Assembly (NCBI RefSeq): GCF_018324685.1
Contig: NZ_AP023354.1
Span: forward strand, 5,394,001-5,458,000
DNA length: 64,000 nucleotides
DNA from: Actinocatenispora sera
Lineage (GTDB): Bacteria > Actinomycetota > Actinomycetes > Mycobacteriales > Micromonosporaceae
Reading direction: 5' to 3'
Part shown: one piece after another, positions 19,515-28,750 of the stretch
How positions within the stretch are numbered: position 1 is the first letter of the stretch
Layout: each line of letters begins with the position of its first letter
Notes under the pieces: generated by a model
Database searches by the model: none
Told to the model about the DNA's origin: nothing
The model's input: the letters and a program-made list of their open reading frames with translations, nothing else
Program-made: the position numbers and the translations under genes

Positions 19515-20023
19515 GCGGGTCCGCCGGGCCGGGCGTGCGAGAGGTCACGATCCGGCTCGTCGGCGACCGGCTCCTCGGCCTCGTCGCCGGTCTCGTCCTC
19601 GTCGTCCTCGTCCACCTTGTACGGCTGGGCATCGCCGGCGTACTGCGCGTCGACCGCCTGCCGTTGCACCTCGGCGTCGGCGGCGCGGGCGGCGGCGAGC
19701 AGCTGCTCGATGTGGTCGGCCTGCTCCGGCACCTCGTCGACCACGAACGTCAGCGTCGGCGCGAACCGCAGGCCCAGCCGCTTGCCCACGATGCTGCGCA
19801 GCAGCCCGTTCGCGCTGGCCAGGGCGGCGGTGGTGGCGGCCTGCTCGGTCGGGTCACCCAGCACCGTGTAGAACAGCGTGGCGTCGTGCAGGTCGTTGGT
19901 GAGCCGGACGTCGGTGATCGTCACCATGCCCAGCCGCGGGTCCTTGACCTGCTTGCGCAACGCGGACGCGACCAGCTCCTTGATCCGTTCGGCGTACCGG
20001 CGCACCCGGGCGGGGTCCGACAT
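19511..20023 (-). CDS. rbfA: 30S ribosome-binding factor A
   Basis: A 170-aa KH-fold assembly factor for late 16S rRNA maturation. It begins MSDPARVRRYAERIKELVASAL, and the family signature VKDPRLGMVTITDVRLTNDL follows at residues 27-46. There is an acidic C-terminal tail (DEDDEDETGDEAEEP), as in other actinobacterial RbfA. ATG 20023 follows GGAGGAATC. It is normally directly behind infB/DUF503; here an ArsR/MFS pair on the other strand separates it from DUF503. Confidence 0.95.
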   Translation of the reverse strand: MSDPARVRRYAERIKELVASALRKQVKDPRLGMVTITDVRLTNDLHDATLFYTVLGDPTEQAATTAALASANGLLRSIVGKRLGLRFAPTLTFVVDEVPEQADHIEQLLAAARAADAEVQRQAVDAQYAGDAQPYKVDEDDEDETGDEAEEPVADEPDRDLSHARPGGPA

Positions 20024-20115
20024 GATTCCTCCAGCTCTCGTTTCGAACCCTTCGACAGTACTGGGGATGCGCCGAACGACCGCAGGGGCCCGTCGCCCAT
20101 TCGATGCCAAGTACT

Positions 20116-20146
20116 CTTTCCAAAGCTAGCTTTCCAAAGATATGGT
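20116..20146 (+). promoter_or_regulatory. Operator and -10 element of the ArsR-like/MFS operon
   Basis: Two CTTTCCAAAG boxes (20116-20125 and 20130-20139) enclose the perfect 12-bp palindrome AAAGCTAGCTTT (20122-20133). TATGGT (20141-20146) lies 7 nt before ATG 20154. A dimeric regulator bound here would cover the promoter core, so autorepression is likely. Confidence 0.6.
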
Positions 20147-20153
20147 GGCATGC

Positions 20154-20717
20154 ATGTCGAAGCCCATCGTGGAGCTGACCGACCCGCGCGCCCTCCGCGC
20201 CCTCGCCCACCCGCTGCGCCTCGCCCTGCTCGGCCTGCTCCGCCGGGAAGGGCCGCTCACCGCCACCCGTGCCGGCCAGCTGCTCGACGAGTCGTCCGCC
20301 AGCTGCTCGTTCCACCTGCGCCAGCTCGCCAAGTACGGCCTGGTCGAGGAGGCCGCCGGCGGCACCGGCCGGCAGCGGCCGTGGCAGGCCACCGCCCGCG
20401 CCACCACGTGGCCGAGCCGCCCGGACAGCCTGGAGGTACGGGCCGCCACCGACGCGCTGTCCGCGGTGATCGCGGAGCGCTATCTGGCGGCGATGCTGAA
20501 CTGGATCGGCCGCCGCGACGCGGAACCGGACGAGTGGCGCCAGGCGCCGTTCGGCGACCAGGACGTGTACCTGACCGCCGCCGAGATGGCCGACCTCGCC
20601 GAACGGACCACCGCGCTGTTCGCGCCGTACCTGCCGCGCACCGACGACGAGTCGCTGCGGCCGGCCGGTGCCCGCCGGGTGATGTACCTCGACGTCGCCC
20701 TCCCCCTCGGCCGCTGA
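20154..20717 (+). CDS. ArsR-like winged-helix transcriptional regulator
   Basis: A 187-aa regulator. The winged helix occupies residues 8-85: LTDPRALRALAHPLRLALLG, the recognition helix around ESSASCSFHLRQLAKYGLVEEA, and a wing with GTGRQRPWQ. The C-terminal ~100 residues form an effector or dimerisation part. There is no ArsR metal-binding cysteine motif, so it probably senses a small organic molecule. It directly precedes an MFS exporter with a 1-nt gap, and probably represses both from the operator at 20116-20139. Confidence 0.85.
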   Translation: MSKPIVELTDPRALRALAHPLRLALLGLLRREGPLTATRAGQLLDESSASCSFHLRQLAKYGLVEEAAGGTGRQRPWQATARATTWPSRPDSLEVRAATDALSAVIAERYLAAMLNWIGRRDAEPDEWRQAPFGDQDVYLTAAEMADLAERTTALFAPYLPRTDDESLRPAGARRVMYLDVALPLGR

Positions 20718-20718
20718 C

Positions 20719-22002
20719 ATGGCGCGGGCCGACACGCTGCGCATGCTGCGCGCGCCAGACTTCCGCCGGCTGTGGGGCAGCCACACCGTCTCCCTGCTCG
20801 GCGACCAGATCCGCACCCTCGCGCTGCCGCTCGCGGCGGTGCTCGTGCTGCACGCCGGCCCCGCCCAGATGGGGTTGCTGACCGCGGCGGGGACCCTGCC
20901 GGCCCTGCTGTTCTCGCTGCTCGCCGGCGCCGCGAGCGACCGGTACGGGCGGCGGCGCCGCACCATGGTGCTCGCCGACCTGCTGCGCGCGGCGCTGCTC
21001 GCCACGGTGCCGGTCGCCGCCGTGTTCGGCACGCTGAGCCTGACCCAGCTGTACCTGGTGGCCTTCGGGACCGGCACGCTGTCGGTGCTGTTCGACGTGG
21101 CCGACGCGAGCATGTTCGTCGCGGTCGTGCCGCGGGAGCGGTTCGTCGCGGCCAACTCGCTGATCCACGGCAGCCGGGCCGCGTCGTACCTGGCCGGGCC
21201 GAGCCTGGGCGGCCTGCTGGTGCAGGCGGTGGGGGCGCCGCTGGGACTGCTCGCCGACGCGGTGTCGTTCCTCGCCTCGGCGGTGCTGCTGCGCGGGATC
21301 CGGACGCCCGAGCCGCCCACCGAACGCGCCGGGCTGGCCGGCCTGGTGGGCGGGCTGAGCTACCTGCGCCGGTCCGCCACGATCCGCGCCACGCTCACCG
21401 GTACCGCGGTGATGAACCTGTTCAACTTCGCCTTCGCCGCGCTGTTCACGCTGTACGCCACCACCGCGCTGGGCATCTCCCCCGGCACGCTCGGGCTGGT
21501 GCTCGGCGCCGGGGCGGTCGGCAGCCTGCTCGGCGCGTTCCTGACCCCGCGGCTCGGCCGGCTGATCGGGATCGGGCCGGCAGCGCTGCTCGGGATGGTG
21601 CTGTTTCCCGCCCCGCTGATCCTGGTGCCGCTGGCGGACCGGCCCGGGCCGACCGCGCTGCTGCTGGTGTTCGGCTCGGAGTTCGGCGCCGGGCTCGGCG
21701 TGATGATGCTCGACATCGCGTTCGGTTCGATCACCGCGGCGATCGTGCCGGCCCGGTTGCGGGCGCGGGTCTCCGGCGCGTTCCAGTCGGTCAACTACGG
21801 GGTGCGACCGATCGGATCGCTGCTGGGCGGGGCGCTCGGCGCCGCGCTCGGGTTGCGCCCGGCGCTGTGGATCGCCACCGTGGGCGCCCTGGCCGGCGTG
21901 CTGTTCGTGCTGCCCAGCCCGGTGCGGCGGCTACGCCGGCTCCCGGACGAACCCGAGGAACAGCCGACCGGCGGGCCGCTGCGCGCCGGGGCACCCGCCT
22001 GA
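20719..22002 (+). CDS. MFS exporter, EntS-like (MFS_3)
   Basis: A 427-aa 12-helix protein. It opens with FRRLWGSHTVSLLGDQIRTLALPLA, typical of the EntS/MFS_3 group, then GAASDRYGRRRRTMVLADL in the 2-3 loop and VNYGVRPIGSLLGGALG in the second half. The group exports siderophores, macrolides and similar compounds. It is cotranscribed with the preceding regulator. The substrate is unknown. A hairpin (22043-22066) follows. Confidence 0.88.
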   Translation: MARADTLRMLRAPDFRRLWGSHTVSLLGDQIRTLALPLAAVLVLHAGPAQMGLLTAAGTLPALLFSLLAGAASDRYGRRRRTMVLADLLRAALLATVPVAAVFGTLSLTQLYLVAFGTGTLSVLFDVADASMFVAVVPRERFVAANSLIHGSRAASYLAGPSLGGLLVQAVGAPLGLLADAVSFLASAVLLRGIRTPEPPTERAGLAGLVGGLSYLRRSATIRATLTGTAVMNLFNFAFAALFTLYATTALGISPGTLGLVLGAGAVGSLLGAFLTPRLGRLIGIGPAALLGMVLFPAPLILVPLADRPGPTALLLVFGSEFGAGLGVMMLDIAFGSITAAIVPARLRARVSGAFQSVNYGVRPIGSLLGGALGAALGLRPALWIATVGALAGVLFVLPSPVRRLRRLPDEPEEQPTGGPLRAGAPA

Positions 22003-22042
22003 CGCCACCGGTAGCCGGGCCCGACCGAGCCGCGCGCGCTCA

Positions 22043-22066
22043 CCCGGTGCTGCGCACGGCACCGGG
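22043..22066. terminator. Hairpin between MFS and DUF503 genes
   Basis: CCCGGTGC (22043-22050) pairs with GCACCGGG (22059-22066) around an 8-nt loop, between convergent genes. Confidence 0.5.
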
Positions 22067-22079
22067 GAGCCGCGGTCGG

Positions 22080-22373
22080 TCAGTCGTCGGCGCCGTACCG
22101 GCGGCGGCGCACCGACAGCAGCTCCAGCTCGGGCCGGCCGGCGACCAACCGCTCGCACGCGTCCAGCACCTCGGTGAGGTGCCCGCTGTCGCCGGAGACC
22201 GCGGCGACACCAAGCTGGCTGCGCCGGTGCAGTTCCTGGTCGCCGACCTCGGCGACCGCCACGTCGAGCTTGCGCAGCGCGGCGACGACGGGCCGCACGT
22301 ACGCCCGCTTGGCCTTCAGCGAGTTGCTGTCGTCGGGCAGCAGGACGTCGAACAGCGCGGTACCGGTATACAC
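22080..22373 (-). CDS. DUF503 domain protein
   Basis: A 97-aa protein. The DUF503 core is LFDVLLPDDSNSLKAKRAYV, then VAEVGDQELHRRSQLGVAAVS. The family is a standard member of the nusA-infB-rbfA cluster; its role is unclear, with a ferredoxin-like fold known. The GTG at 22373 is chosen because homology begins there and TACCGT lies exactly 6 nt upstream, suggesting a leaderless mRNA of its own. Normally it follows infB directly; here it is some 3.3 kb away. Confidence 0.88.
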   Translation of the reverse strand: MYTGTALFDVLLPDDSNSLKAKRAYVRPVVAALRKLDVAVAEVGDQELHRRSQLGVAAVSGDSGHLTEVLDACERLVAGRPELELLSVRRRRYGADD

Positions 22374-22431
22374 GTGCTCACGGTAGCGGGCGGCACCGAG
22401 CGCGGCGCGGCCGGTGCGGCGGGATCGCCGC

Positions 22432-23568
22432 TCAGTCCACCGGTCCCGGGACGCCACCGGTGTCTCCGGACGCCGGCTCCGCCCCGACGTCCGGCCGGCC
22501 CGGTTCGGTGCCGGGCCGCACGCGTGCCGGCACCGGCTCGCTCTCCCGGCGGGCGACCAGCAGGTCGCGCACGATCGCCTGGTCCACCCGGTGCTCGAAC
22601 CCCTGGTACGCGGGACCGTCCAGCACCGTGAGCCCGGCATCGGTGAGGATCGCGGCGAGGTCGGCCCGGCGGGACACGTGGGTGTTGAACGACAGCCCGA
22701 ACGCGCCGCCCGGCCGCAGCAGCTGCGCCCAACTCGGCGCCGACGCGGCGATCAGCTCCACCGGGCTGCGCGACACGCTGCGCCCGTGGCTGCCGTGCGC
22801 CACGCCGTACGGCGCGTCCGCGACCAGCACGTCGAACGACCGGTGCCGGAAGAACTGTCCGATGTGGACGGTGTCGCCGATGATGGCGGTCAGCTCGATC
22901 GTCTCGCCGGCCCGGTACTGCTCCTTGGTCGCCGCCAGCTCGACGTCGAACCGGCGAGCCAGTACCGACCGGTTGCGCCGGATCGGCGCCCACTGCGCCT
23001 TGTGCTTGATCCGTGCCGCGCGCAGCCACGTCTTCAGAAACGCCGCGTACGCGTCGATGTCCTTGCTGTCGATGTCCACACCGGCGACCGACAGCCCGTA
23101 CATCAGGGCCTGGTTGAGCGTGGTGCCGCGGCCACACATCGGGTCGAGCACCCGCAGCTTGCGGGCCAGCAGGTCGCCCGGCCGGTCGGTGGACAGCGCC
23201 GTGACGTTCAGCAGCAGCTTGGTGAACTGCTCGTTCGTCTTCCCCGGATACTTGAGGATGGTGAGCAGATCCGAGCCGAACAGGTCCAGCGGGGTCGCGG
23301 TCACCGGCCGCAGCAGCCCACCGACCCGCTCGAACATCGCGTACCGCGAGGACAGGTTCGCCAGGTGGGCCAGGTCGGTGTCGGTCAGCGCCTCGGCGGT
23401 GAACGTCACGTACGGCACGCCGGCGATCTCGGTCTCGGCGACGTCCGCGAGCTTGCCGCCCAGCACCGTCGCATCGAACACCGCCAGCTCCCGCCGGGTC
23501 AGCGTCACCGCGGTCTGCGAGTACACCCGGTTCAGCGACGGCAACAGCAGGATCGCGTACTCGGCCAT
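22432..23568 (-). CDS. TRM11-like SAM-dependent methyltransferase
   Basis: A 378-aa protein with an N-terminal THUMP-like region and a Rossmann methyltransferase. The SAM motif is VLDPMCGRGTTLNQALMYG (about residues 140-158), then GVDIDSKDI. The catalytic motif VADAPYG replaces the usual N/DPPY, still compatible with amino-group methylation. Relatives methylate G10 of tRNA, so an RNA target is likely but unproven. The C-terminal 35 residues are disordered. It starts at ATG 23568 after GAGGAGCAC. Confidence 0.82.
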   Translation of the reverse strand: MAEYAILLLPSLNRVYSQTAVTLTRRELAVFDATVLGGKLADVAETEIAGVPYVTFTAEALTDTDLAHLANLSSRYAMFERVGGLLRPVTATPLDLFGSDLLTILKYPGKTNEQFTKLLLNVTALSTDRPGDLLARKLRVLDPMCGRGTTLNQALMYGLSVAGVDIDSKDIDAYAAFLKTWLRAARIKHKAQWAPIRRNRSVLARRFDVELAATKEQYRAGETIELTAIIGDTVHIGQFFRHRSFDVLVADAPYGVAHGSHGRSVSRSPVELIAASAPSWAQLLRPGGAFGLSFNTHVSRRADLAAILTDAGLTVLDGPAYQGFEHRVDQAIVRDLLVARRESEPVPARVRPGTEPGRPDVGAEPASGDTGGVPGPVD

Positions 23569-23668
23569 GACGGTGCGGTGCTCCTCGCTGTCGGTGGGTC
23601 GCCGACGATTGTGCCAGCGTCCCGCCGAGACGACCCCGGCGGCCGGTCACCGGTGGCAGCATGAGGCC

Positions 23669-24028
23669 GTGCCCGACGAGCCCGCACCCGACGCCGACCG
23701 GCCCACCCTGGACCGCAGCGCCGCCTGGCGGGACCACCTGGCCAACGAACGCACGTACCTGGCCTGGCTGCGCTCGGCGCTCGCGGTGCTCGCGCTGGGG
23801 CTCGCCGCCGCCCGGTTCGGCGGCCGGGGCGGCGTCGCGGCCGGCGCCATCCTCACCGTCGTCGCGATCGCCGGGCTGGTCTTCGGCGCGGCACGGTACC
23901 GGCGGGGCCGGCGCACCATCACCACGGGCGTCCTGCCGGCCGGTGGCGGCACCGCGCCGATCATCGCCGGCGTAATCCTGGTGGTCAGCTTCCTGCTCGC
24001 CTTCCTCGTACTCGAACTCGCCGACTGA
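23669..24028 (+). CDS. DUF202 (YidH-like) membrane protein
   Basis: A 119-aa protein. The DUF202 signature DHLANERTYLAWLRSALAVL is at residues 24-43, followed by three hydrophobic helices with an RYRRGRR loop. Function is unknown; the domain also occurs at the C-terminus of yeast Vtc polyphosphate polymerases. The start is GTG 23669. It diverges from the methyltransferase gene across about 100 nt. Confidence 0.85.
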   Translation: MPDEPAPDADRPTLDRSAAWRDHLANERTYLAWLRSALAVLALGLAAARFGGRGGVAAGAILTVVAIAGLVFGAARYRRGRRTITTGVLPAGGGTAPIIAGVILVVSFLLAFLVLELAD

Positions 24029-24067
24029 CGGAGCCACCGCACACCGTGCCCGTGCCCCGCGTACCGG

Positions 24068-24556
24068 TCAGGGCACGTCGGGCAGCGGCGGGCAGCGCCT
24101 CGGCACCGGTGTGGAGACGACCACCGAGGTGGTGGTCTGCCCGTACAGCAGGAAACGGTCCAGGATCGACTCGATGTGGGCCATGCTCGCCGCGTGCAGC
24201 TTCAGCAGGAAGCAGTCCTCACCGGTGATCCGGTGACACTCGCTGATCTCCGGCAGTTCCTCGGCGAGTGCGACGATCCGGGCCAGCTGGCCGGCCACCG
24301 GTCGAATCCGCGCGAACGCCGTCAGCGGCAGGCCGAGCGCCGCCGGATCCAGCGTCACCCGGTAGCCGCGGATCACCCCGGCCCGTTCCAGCCGCTGCAC
24401 CCGCTCGGTCACCGCCGGTGGCGACATGTCCAGCCGGCGGGCCAGCGCCGACATGCTCATCCGCGGGTCGGCGGACAGCTCGCGCAGCAGCCGGACGTTC
24501 GTCGCGTCGAGCAACTCGTGCGGGCCGGGTCCACCGTTCGCCGAGTGCCGGCGCAC
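24068..24556 (-). CDS. Lrp/AsnC family transcriptional regulator
   Basis: A 162-aa regulator. The N-terminal HTH is LDATNVRLLRELSADPRMSMSALARRLDMSPPAVTERVQRL across residues 16-56. The C-terminal RAM effector domain includes ISECHRITGEDCFLLKLHAAS. The frame is open to a TTG at 24598. The GTG at 24556 is preferred because GGGAG lies 5-9 nt upstream and the TTG lies inside a probable operator. It diverges from an EamA amino-acid exporter gene, which it probably controls. Confidence 0.85.
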   Translation of the reverse strand: MRRHSANGGPGPHELLDATNVRLLRELSADPRMSMSALARRLDMSPPAVTERVQRLERAGVIRGYRVTLDPAALGLPLTAFARIRPVAGQLARIVALAEELPEISECHRITGEDCFLLKLHAASMAHIESILDRFLLYGQTTTSVVVSTPVPRRCPPLPDVP

Positions 24557-24593
24557 GGCTCCCGGCACGGTCTGCTGCCGCCGTGAATTCTGA

Positions 24594-24624
24594 GGCAATT
24601 GATCGCCACCACCTTCAGATTGCC
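24594..24624. promoter_or_regulatory. Possible Lrp operator in the divergent promoter
   Basis: GGCAAT (24594-24599) and ATTGCC (24619-24624) are inverted, 25 bp apart, in the gap between the Lrp regulator and the exporter. Lrp/AsnC proteins bind such AT-containing dyads near their own genes. Confidence 0.35.
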
Positions 24625-24660
24625 ATTCTCTCCCGCCAGAGTGCCTCCCAGGATGGCGTC

Positions 24661-25578
24661 ATGACCACACTTCAGCCTGGACCCACCCGGGTCGGGCTCG
24701 TCGGCCGGACGGTCGGCCGGCTGCCTCCCACCACCTACTTCCTGACCAGCGCCGTGTTCCACTACCTCGGCCCGTCGCTTGCGGTACTGCTGTTCGTACA
24801 CGTCGGCGCGCTCGGCGTGGCGTGGCTCCGGATCGCCAGCGCCGCGCTGCTGCTCGGCCTGTGGCGCCGCCCGTGGCGGCTGCTCGCGCGGCTGGACCGG
24901 CGGCAGCGCCTGCTGCTGCTCGCCCTCGGCGCGGTACTCGCCGCGATGAACTCGCTGTTCTACCTGGCGGTGGCGCGGCTGCCGCTGGCCACCGTCGGCG
25001 CGGTCGAGTTCCTCGGCACCATCCTGCTCGCCGCCCTCGGCGTGCGCAGCCGGCGGAACCTGATCGCCCTCGCCGTCGCCGTGGGCGGTGTCGCCACCCT
25101 CACCGAGGTACGCGTCGACGGCAGCGGGCTCGGGTTCCTCTTCGCGTTCGGCAACTGCGCGCTGTTCCTGCTCTACGTCGTGCTCGCGGCCCGCATCGCG
25201 ACCGCCGACCGGGCCGACGGCAAACCCGGGCCGGGCGCGTCCACCGGCGGGATCGACCGGCTCGCCGCGGCCATGGTGATCGCCGCGGTGGCCGCCACCC
25301 CGATCGGCCTGCCGGCCGCGATCCCCGCGTTCGGGCATCCGTGGTGGCTGCTGTGGGGTGTCGGGGTGGGCATCTGCTCGTCGGTCATCCCGTACCTGAC
25401 CGACCAGCTCGCGCTGGCCCGGCTGCCCCGGGCGACGTTCGCACTGCTGCTCGCGCTGCTCCCGGCGGCCGCGGCCGTGCTCGGCCTGATCATCCTGCAC
25501 CAGGTACCCACGCTGACCGAACTGGCCGGCATCGCGCTGGTGGTCGGCGGCATCCTGCTGCATCGCGAGCGCGGCTGA
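24661..25578 (+). CDS. EamA/DMT family exporter, RhtA-like
   Basis: A 305-aa protein with ten hydrophobic helices in two EamA halves. RhtA-like features are FHYLGPSLAVLLFVHVGALGVA early on, AVEFLGTILLA, and the second-half SSVIPYLTDQLALARLPRATF. RhtA exports threonine/homoserine and other amino acids. The divergent Lrp regulator supports amino-acid export regulated by ligand. It starts at ATG 24661. A 13-bp hairpin ends the unit before infB. Confidence 0.87.
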   Translation: MTTLQPGPTRVGLVGRTVGRLPPTTYFLTSAVFHYLGPSLAVLLFVHVGALGVAWLRIASAALLLGLWRRPWRLLARLDRRQRLLLLALGAVLAAMNSLFYLAVARLPLATVGAVEFLGTILLAALGVRSRRNLIALAVAVGGVATLTEVRVDGSGLGFLFAFGNCALFLLYVVLAARIATADRADGKPGPGASTGGIDRLAAAMVIAAVAATPIGLPAAIPAFGHPWWLLWGVGVGICSSVIPYLTDQLALARLPRATFALLLALLPAAAAVLGLIILHQVPTLTELAGIALVVGGILLHRERG

Positions 25579-25616
25579 CCCGTCGCGGCGCCCCGGTACG
25601 TGGCCCCGACATGGCA

Positions 25617-25646
25617 CTGGCCGGACCCCGGGCGGGGTCCGGCCAG
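25617..25646. terminator. Bidirectional terminator between exporter and infB
   Basis: CTGGCCGGACCCC (25617-25629) pairs perfectly with GGGGTCCGGCCAG (25634-25646), loop GGGC. It lies between the convergent stop codons. Confidence 0.8.
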
Positions 25647-25665
25647 CGCCGTCACGCGTCGCGCG

Positions 25666-28638
25666 TCAGGCGCGCGGCTTCTCGCGCATCTCGAAGTTCT
25701 CGATGACGTCACCGACCTTGATGTCGTTGTAGCCACCGAGCGTCAGACCGCACTCGAAGCCCTCGCGGACCTCGGTCGCGTCGTCCTTCTCCCGCTTCAG
25801 CGAAGCGATCGACAGGTTCTCCGCGACCACGGCGCCATCGCGCAGCAGGCGCGCCTTCGCGTTGCGCCGCACCACACCGGAGCGGACCATGCAGCCGGCG
25901 ATGTTGCCGATCCGGCTCGACTTGAAGACCGCACGGATCTCCGCCGAACCGAGCTCGACCTCCTCGTACTCCGGCTTGAGCATGCCCTTGAGGGCGGCCT
26001 CGATCTCCTCGATGGCCTGGTAGATCACCGTGTAGTAGCGGATCTCCACGCCCTCGCGCTCGGCCAGGTCGCGCACCTTGCCCTCGGCCCGGACGTTGAA
26101 CCCGATGATCGTCGCCGTCGAGTCGCTCGTCGCGGACGCCAGGTTGACGTCGTTCTCGGTGATCGCACCGACGCCCCGGTGGATGATGCGCAGCTGCACC
26201 TCTTCCGGGATGTCCAGCTTGACCAGGGCGTCTTCCAACGCCTCGACCGAACCGGACACGTCGCCCTTGAGGATGAGGGCGAGGGTGGCCTTCTGGCCCT
26301 CCTTCACCTGCTCCATCAGGGTCTCCAGCGTCGCGCGGCCACGCGAGTACGCGTTCGCGGCGGCACGCTTGCGGGCCTCCCGCTGCTCGGCGATCTGCCG
26401 TGCGGTGCGGTCGTCCTCGGCCACCAGGAACGTGTCCCCGGCACCCGGCACCGCGGTCAGACCGAGCACCAGCACCGGACGCGACGGCCCGGCCTCCTCG
26501 ACCGGCCGGCTGTACTCGTCGAGCATCGCCCGGACCCGGCCGTGACCGGTACCGGCGACGATCGAGTCACCGACCCGCAGCGTGCCCTGCTGGACCAGCA
26601 CCGTGGCGACCGGGCCGCGGCCCTTGTCGAGGTGACCCTCGATCGCGACGCCGTGCGCCGACCCGTCCACCGGAGCGGTCAGCTCCAGCGACGCGTCCGC
26701 GGTCAGCAGGACGGCCTCCAGCACACCGTCGATGTTGATCCGCGACTTGGCGGAGATGTCGACGAACATCGTGTCGCCGCCGTACTCCTCGGCGACCAGG
26801 CCGTACTCGGTCAGCTGCTGGCGGACCTTCGCCGGGTTGGCGCCCTCGACGTCGATCTTGTTGACCGCCACCACGATCGGCACCTCGGCCGCCTTGGCGT
26901 GGTTCAACGCCTCGATCGTCTGCGGCATCACGCCGTCGTCGGCCGCGACCACCAGGATCACGATGTCGGTGACCTGGGCACCGCGGGCACGCATGGCGGT
27001 GAACGCCTCGTGGCCCGGGGTGTCGATGAAGGTCACCTTGCGCTCTTGACCCTCGTGCTCGACCTCGACCTGGTAGGCACCGATGTGCTGGGTGATGCCG
27101 CCGGCCTCGCCCTCGACCACGTGCGTGGACCGGATGGCGTCCAGCAGCTTGGTCTTGCCGTGGTCGACGTGACCCATCACGGTCACCACCGGCGGCCGGG
27201 ACACCAGCCGGTCGGCGTCCACGTCGGCCTCGAGGTCGATGTGGAACTGCGCGAGCAGCTCGCGGTCCTCGTCCTCCGGGCTGACGATCTGCACGTCGTA
27301 GCCGAGGTGCTCGCCGAGCAGCAGCAGGGTGTCGTCGGTGCACGACTGGGTCGCGGTCACCATCTCGCCCAGGTTGAACATCTCCTGGACGAGCGAACCC
27401 GGGTTCGCGTCGATCTTGTCGGCGAAGTCGGACAGCGAGGCACCCCGCGGCAGCCGGACCGTCTGGCCCTGACCACGCGGCGCACCCGAACTCATCGTCG
27501 GTGCCGACAGGTTGTCGAACTCCTGCCTGCGCTGCTTCTTCGACTTGCGGCCGCGACTCGGGCGGCCACCCGGCCGGCCGAACGCACCGCTGGTGCCGCC
27601 GCGACCGCGACCCCCACCACCGGGGCGACCGCCACCACGGAAACCACCACCGGCCGGCGCGCCGCCGCCACCGCGGTAGCCACCGCCGCCACCGGCACCG
27701 CCGCCACCGCCGCGGTAACCGCCACCGCCACCGGCGCCGCCACCACCACGGAAGCCGCCGCCACCGCCGCCCGGACGGCCACCGCCGCCACCGGGGCGAC
27801 CGCCACCGGCGCCGCGGCCACCACCCGGCCCAGCGGGCCGGGCCGGACGCTGCGACGGCATCTGGGACGGGCTGGGCCGCGGCGGCATCGACGCCGGGCT
27901 CGGCCGCGGCGGACGCTGGTCACCGCCGGGCCGCGGGCCGCCGGGGCCGGCGGCCGGACGCGCCGAGCCGCCACCCTGGCCGATACCGAACGGGTTGTTG
28001 CCGGGACGCGGTGCCGGACGGCCGCCAGGCCGCTGGCCGGGCCGCTGGGCCGGGCGCGGACCGGGGGTCGCCTGCGGGGCCGGCCGCGGGCCGGGGCGCG
28101 GCCCCGGACGGGCCGGTGCACCGGTGCCGCCGGCGGCCGGCGGCTGCTCCTCCGGGCCGGACTCGGCACGCTGCCGGGCGGCCTCCTGGGCAGCCCGAAC
28201 CGCCGCCTCCTGGTCCTTCTTCAGCTGGGCGGCACGGGCTTCCGCCGCCGCCACCTCGATGTCGTGCGCGCTCGCCGGCTTGCTCGGCGCGGCCGGACGC
28301 GGACGCGGACCCGGGCGCGGCCCCGGCTTGGGCAGCGCGCTGGGCTTCGCCGCGGGCTTGTCGGCCGCGGGCGCCTCCGGCGCCTTCGCGGTCGTGGTCG
28401 CCGCCTTCTTCGCCGGTGCGGCCTTCTTCGCCGCCGGCTTCGCCGGCTGGTCACCGCCGCCGGCCGCCTTCTGCTGCTCCGCCGCGAGAACGTCACGGAG
28501 CCGCCGCGCCACCGGTGCCTCCACCGTGCTGGACGCGGACTTCACGAACTCGCCCATGTCTTTCAGCTTTGCGAGCACGCTCTTGCTGTCGGTACCGAAC
28601 TCTTTGGCGAGCTCATGTACGCGGGCCTTGCCTGCCAC
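25666..28638 (-). CDS. infB: Translation initiation factor IF-2
   Basis: A 990-aa GTPase that positions fMet-tRNA on the 30S subunit. It opens [20 protein letters not shown] (IF2-N domain). A ~350-residue Ala/Pro and then Gly/Arg-rich region follows, with many RGGGG repeats. The G domain has [26 protein letters not shown] and AVNKID, followed by domains II-IV. GTG 28638 is preferred over ATG 28650, because GAGGAG sits 5 nt before it and homologues begin there. It follows ylxR and nusA in the usual order. Confidence 0.96.
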   Translation of the reverse strand: MAGKARVHELAKEFGTDSKSVLAKLKDMGEFVKSASSTVEAPVARRLRDVLAAEQQKAAGGGDQPAKPAAKKAAPAKKAATTTAKAPEAPAADKPAAKPSALPKPGPRPGPRPRPAAPSKPASAHDIEVAAAEARAAQLKKDQEAAVRAAQEAARQRAESGPEEQPPAAGGTGAPARPGPRPGPRPAPQATPGPRPAQRPGQRPGGRPAPRPGNNPFGIGQGGGSARPAAGPGGPRPGGDQRPPRPSPASMPPRPSPSQMPSQRPARPAGPGGGRGAGGGRPGGGGGRPGGGGGGFRGGGGAGGGGGYRGGGGGAGGGGGYRGGGGAPAGGGFRGGGRPGGGGRGRGGTSGAFGRPGGRPSRGRKSKKQRRQEFDNLSAPTMSSGAPRGQGQTVRLPRGASLSDFADKIDANPGSLVQEMFNLGEMVTATQSCTDDTLLLLGEHLGYDVQIVSPEDEDRELLAQFHIDLEADVDADRLVSRPPVVTVMGHVDHGKTKLLDAIRSTHVVEGEAGGITQHIGAYQVEVEHEGQERKVTFIDTPGHEAFTAMRARGAQVTDIVILVVAADDGVMPQTIEALNHAKAAEVPIVVAVNKIDVEGANPAKVRQQLTEYGLVAEEYGGDTMFVDISAKSRINIDGVLEAVLLTADASLELTAPVDGSAHGVAIEGHLDKGRGPVATVLVQQGTLRVGDSIVAGTGHGRVRAMLDEYSRPVEEAGPSRPVLVLGLTAVPGAGDTFLVAEDDRTARQIAEQREARKRAAANAYSRGRATLETLMEQVKEGQKATLALILKGDVSGSVEALEDALVKLDIPEEVQLRIIHRGVGAITENDVNLASATSDSTATIIGFNVRAEGKVRDLAEREGVEIRYYTVIYQAIEEIEAALKGMLKPEYEEVELGSAEIRAVFKSSRIGNIAGCMVRSGVVRRNAKARLLRDGAVVAENLSIASLKREKDDATEVREGFECGLTLGGYNDIKVGDVIENFEMREKPRA

Positions 28639-28750
28639 TGCACTCCTCATCTTGAGGCCGGGCGGGCAGACCCGCTCGACCTCACTCGTGCAACACCCGA
28701 AGCCTGTTCATCACAGTGACTTCATCGTGCGCTCATGTCGGTCGACCTAC

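Noticed and set aside
25600-28719. Long plus-strand frame antisense to infB
   Set aside because: Mirror of the infB reading frame; the His/Thr-rich repeats only reflect the Gly-rich IF-2 linker.
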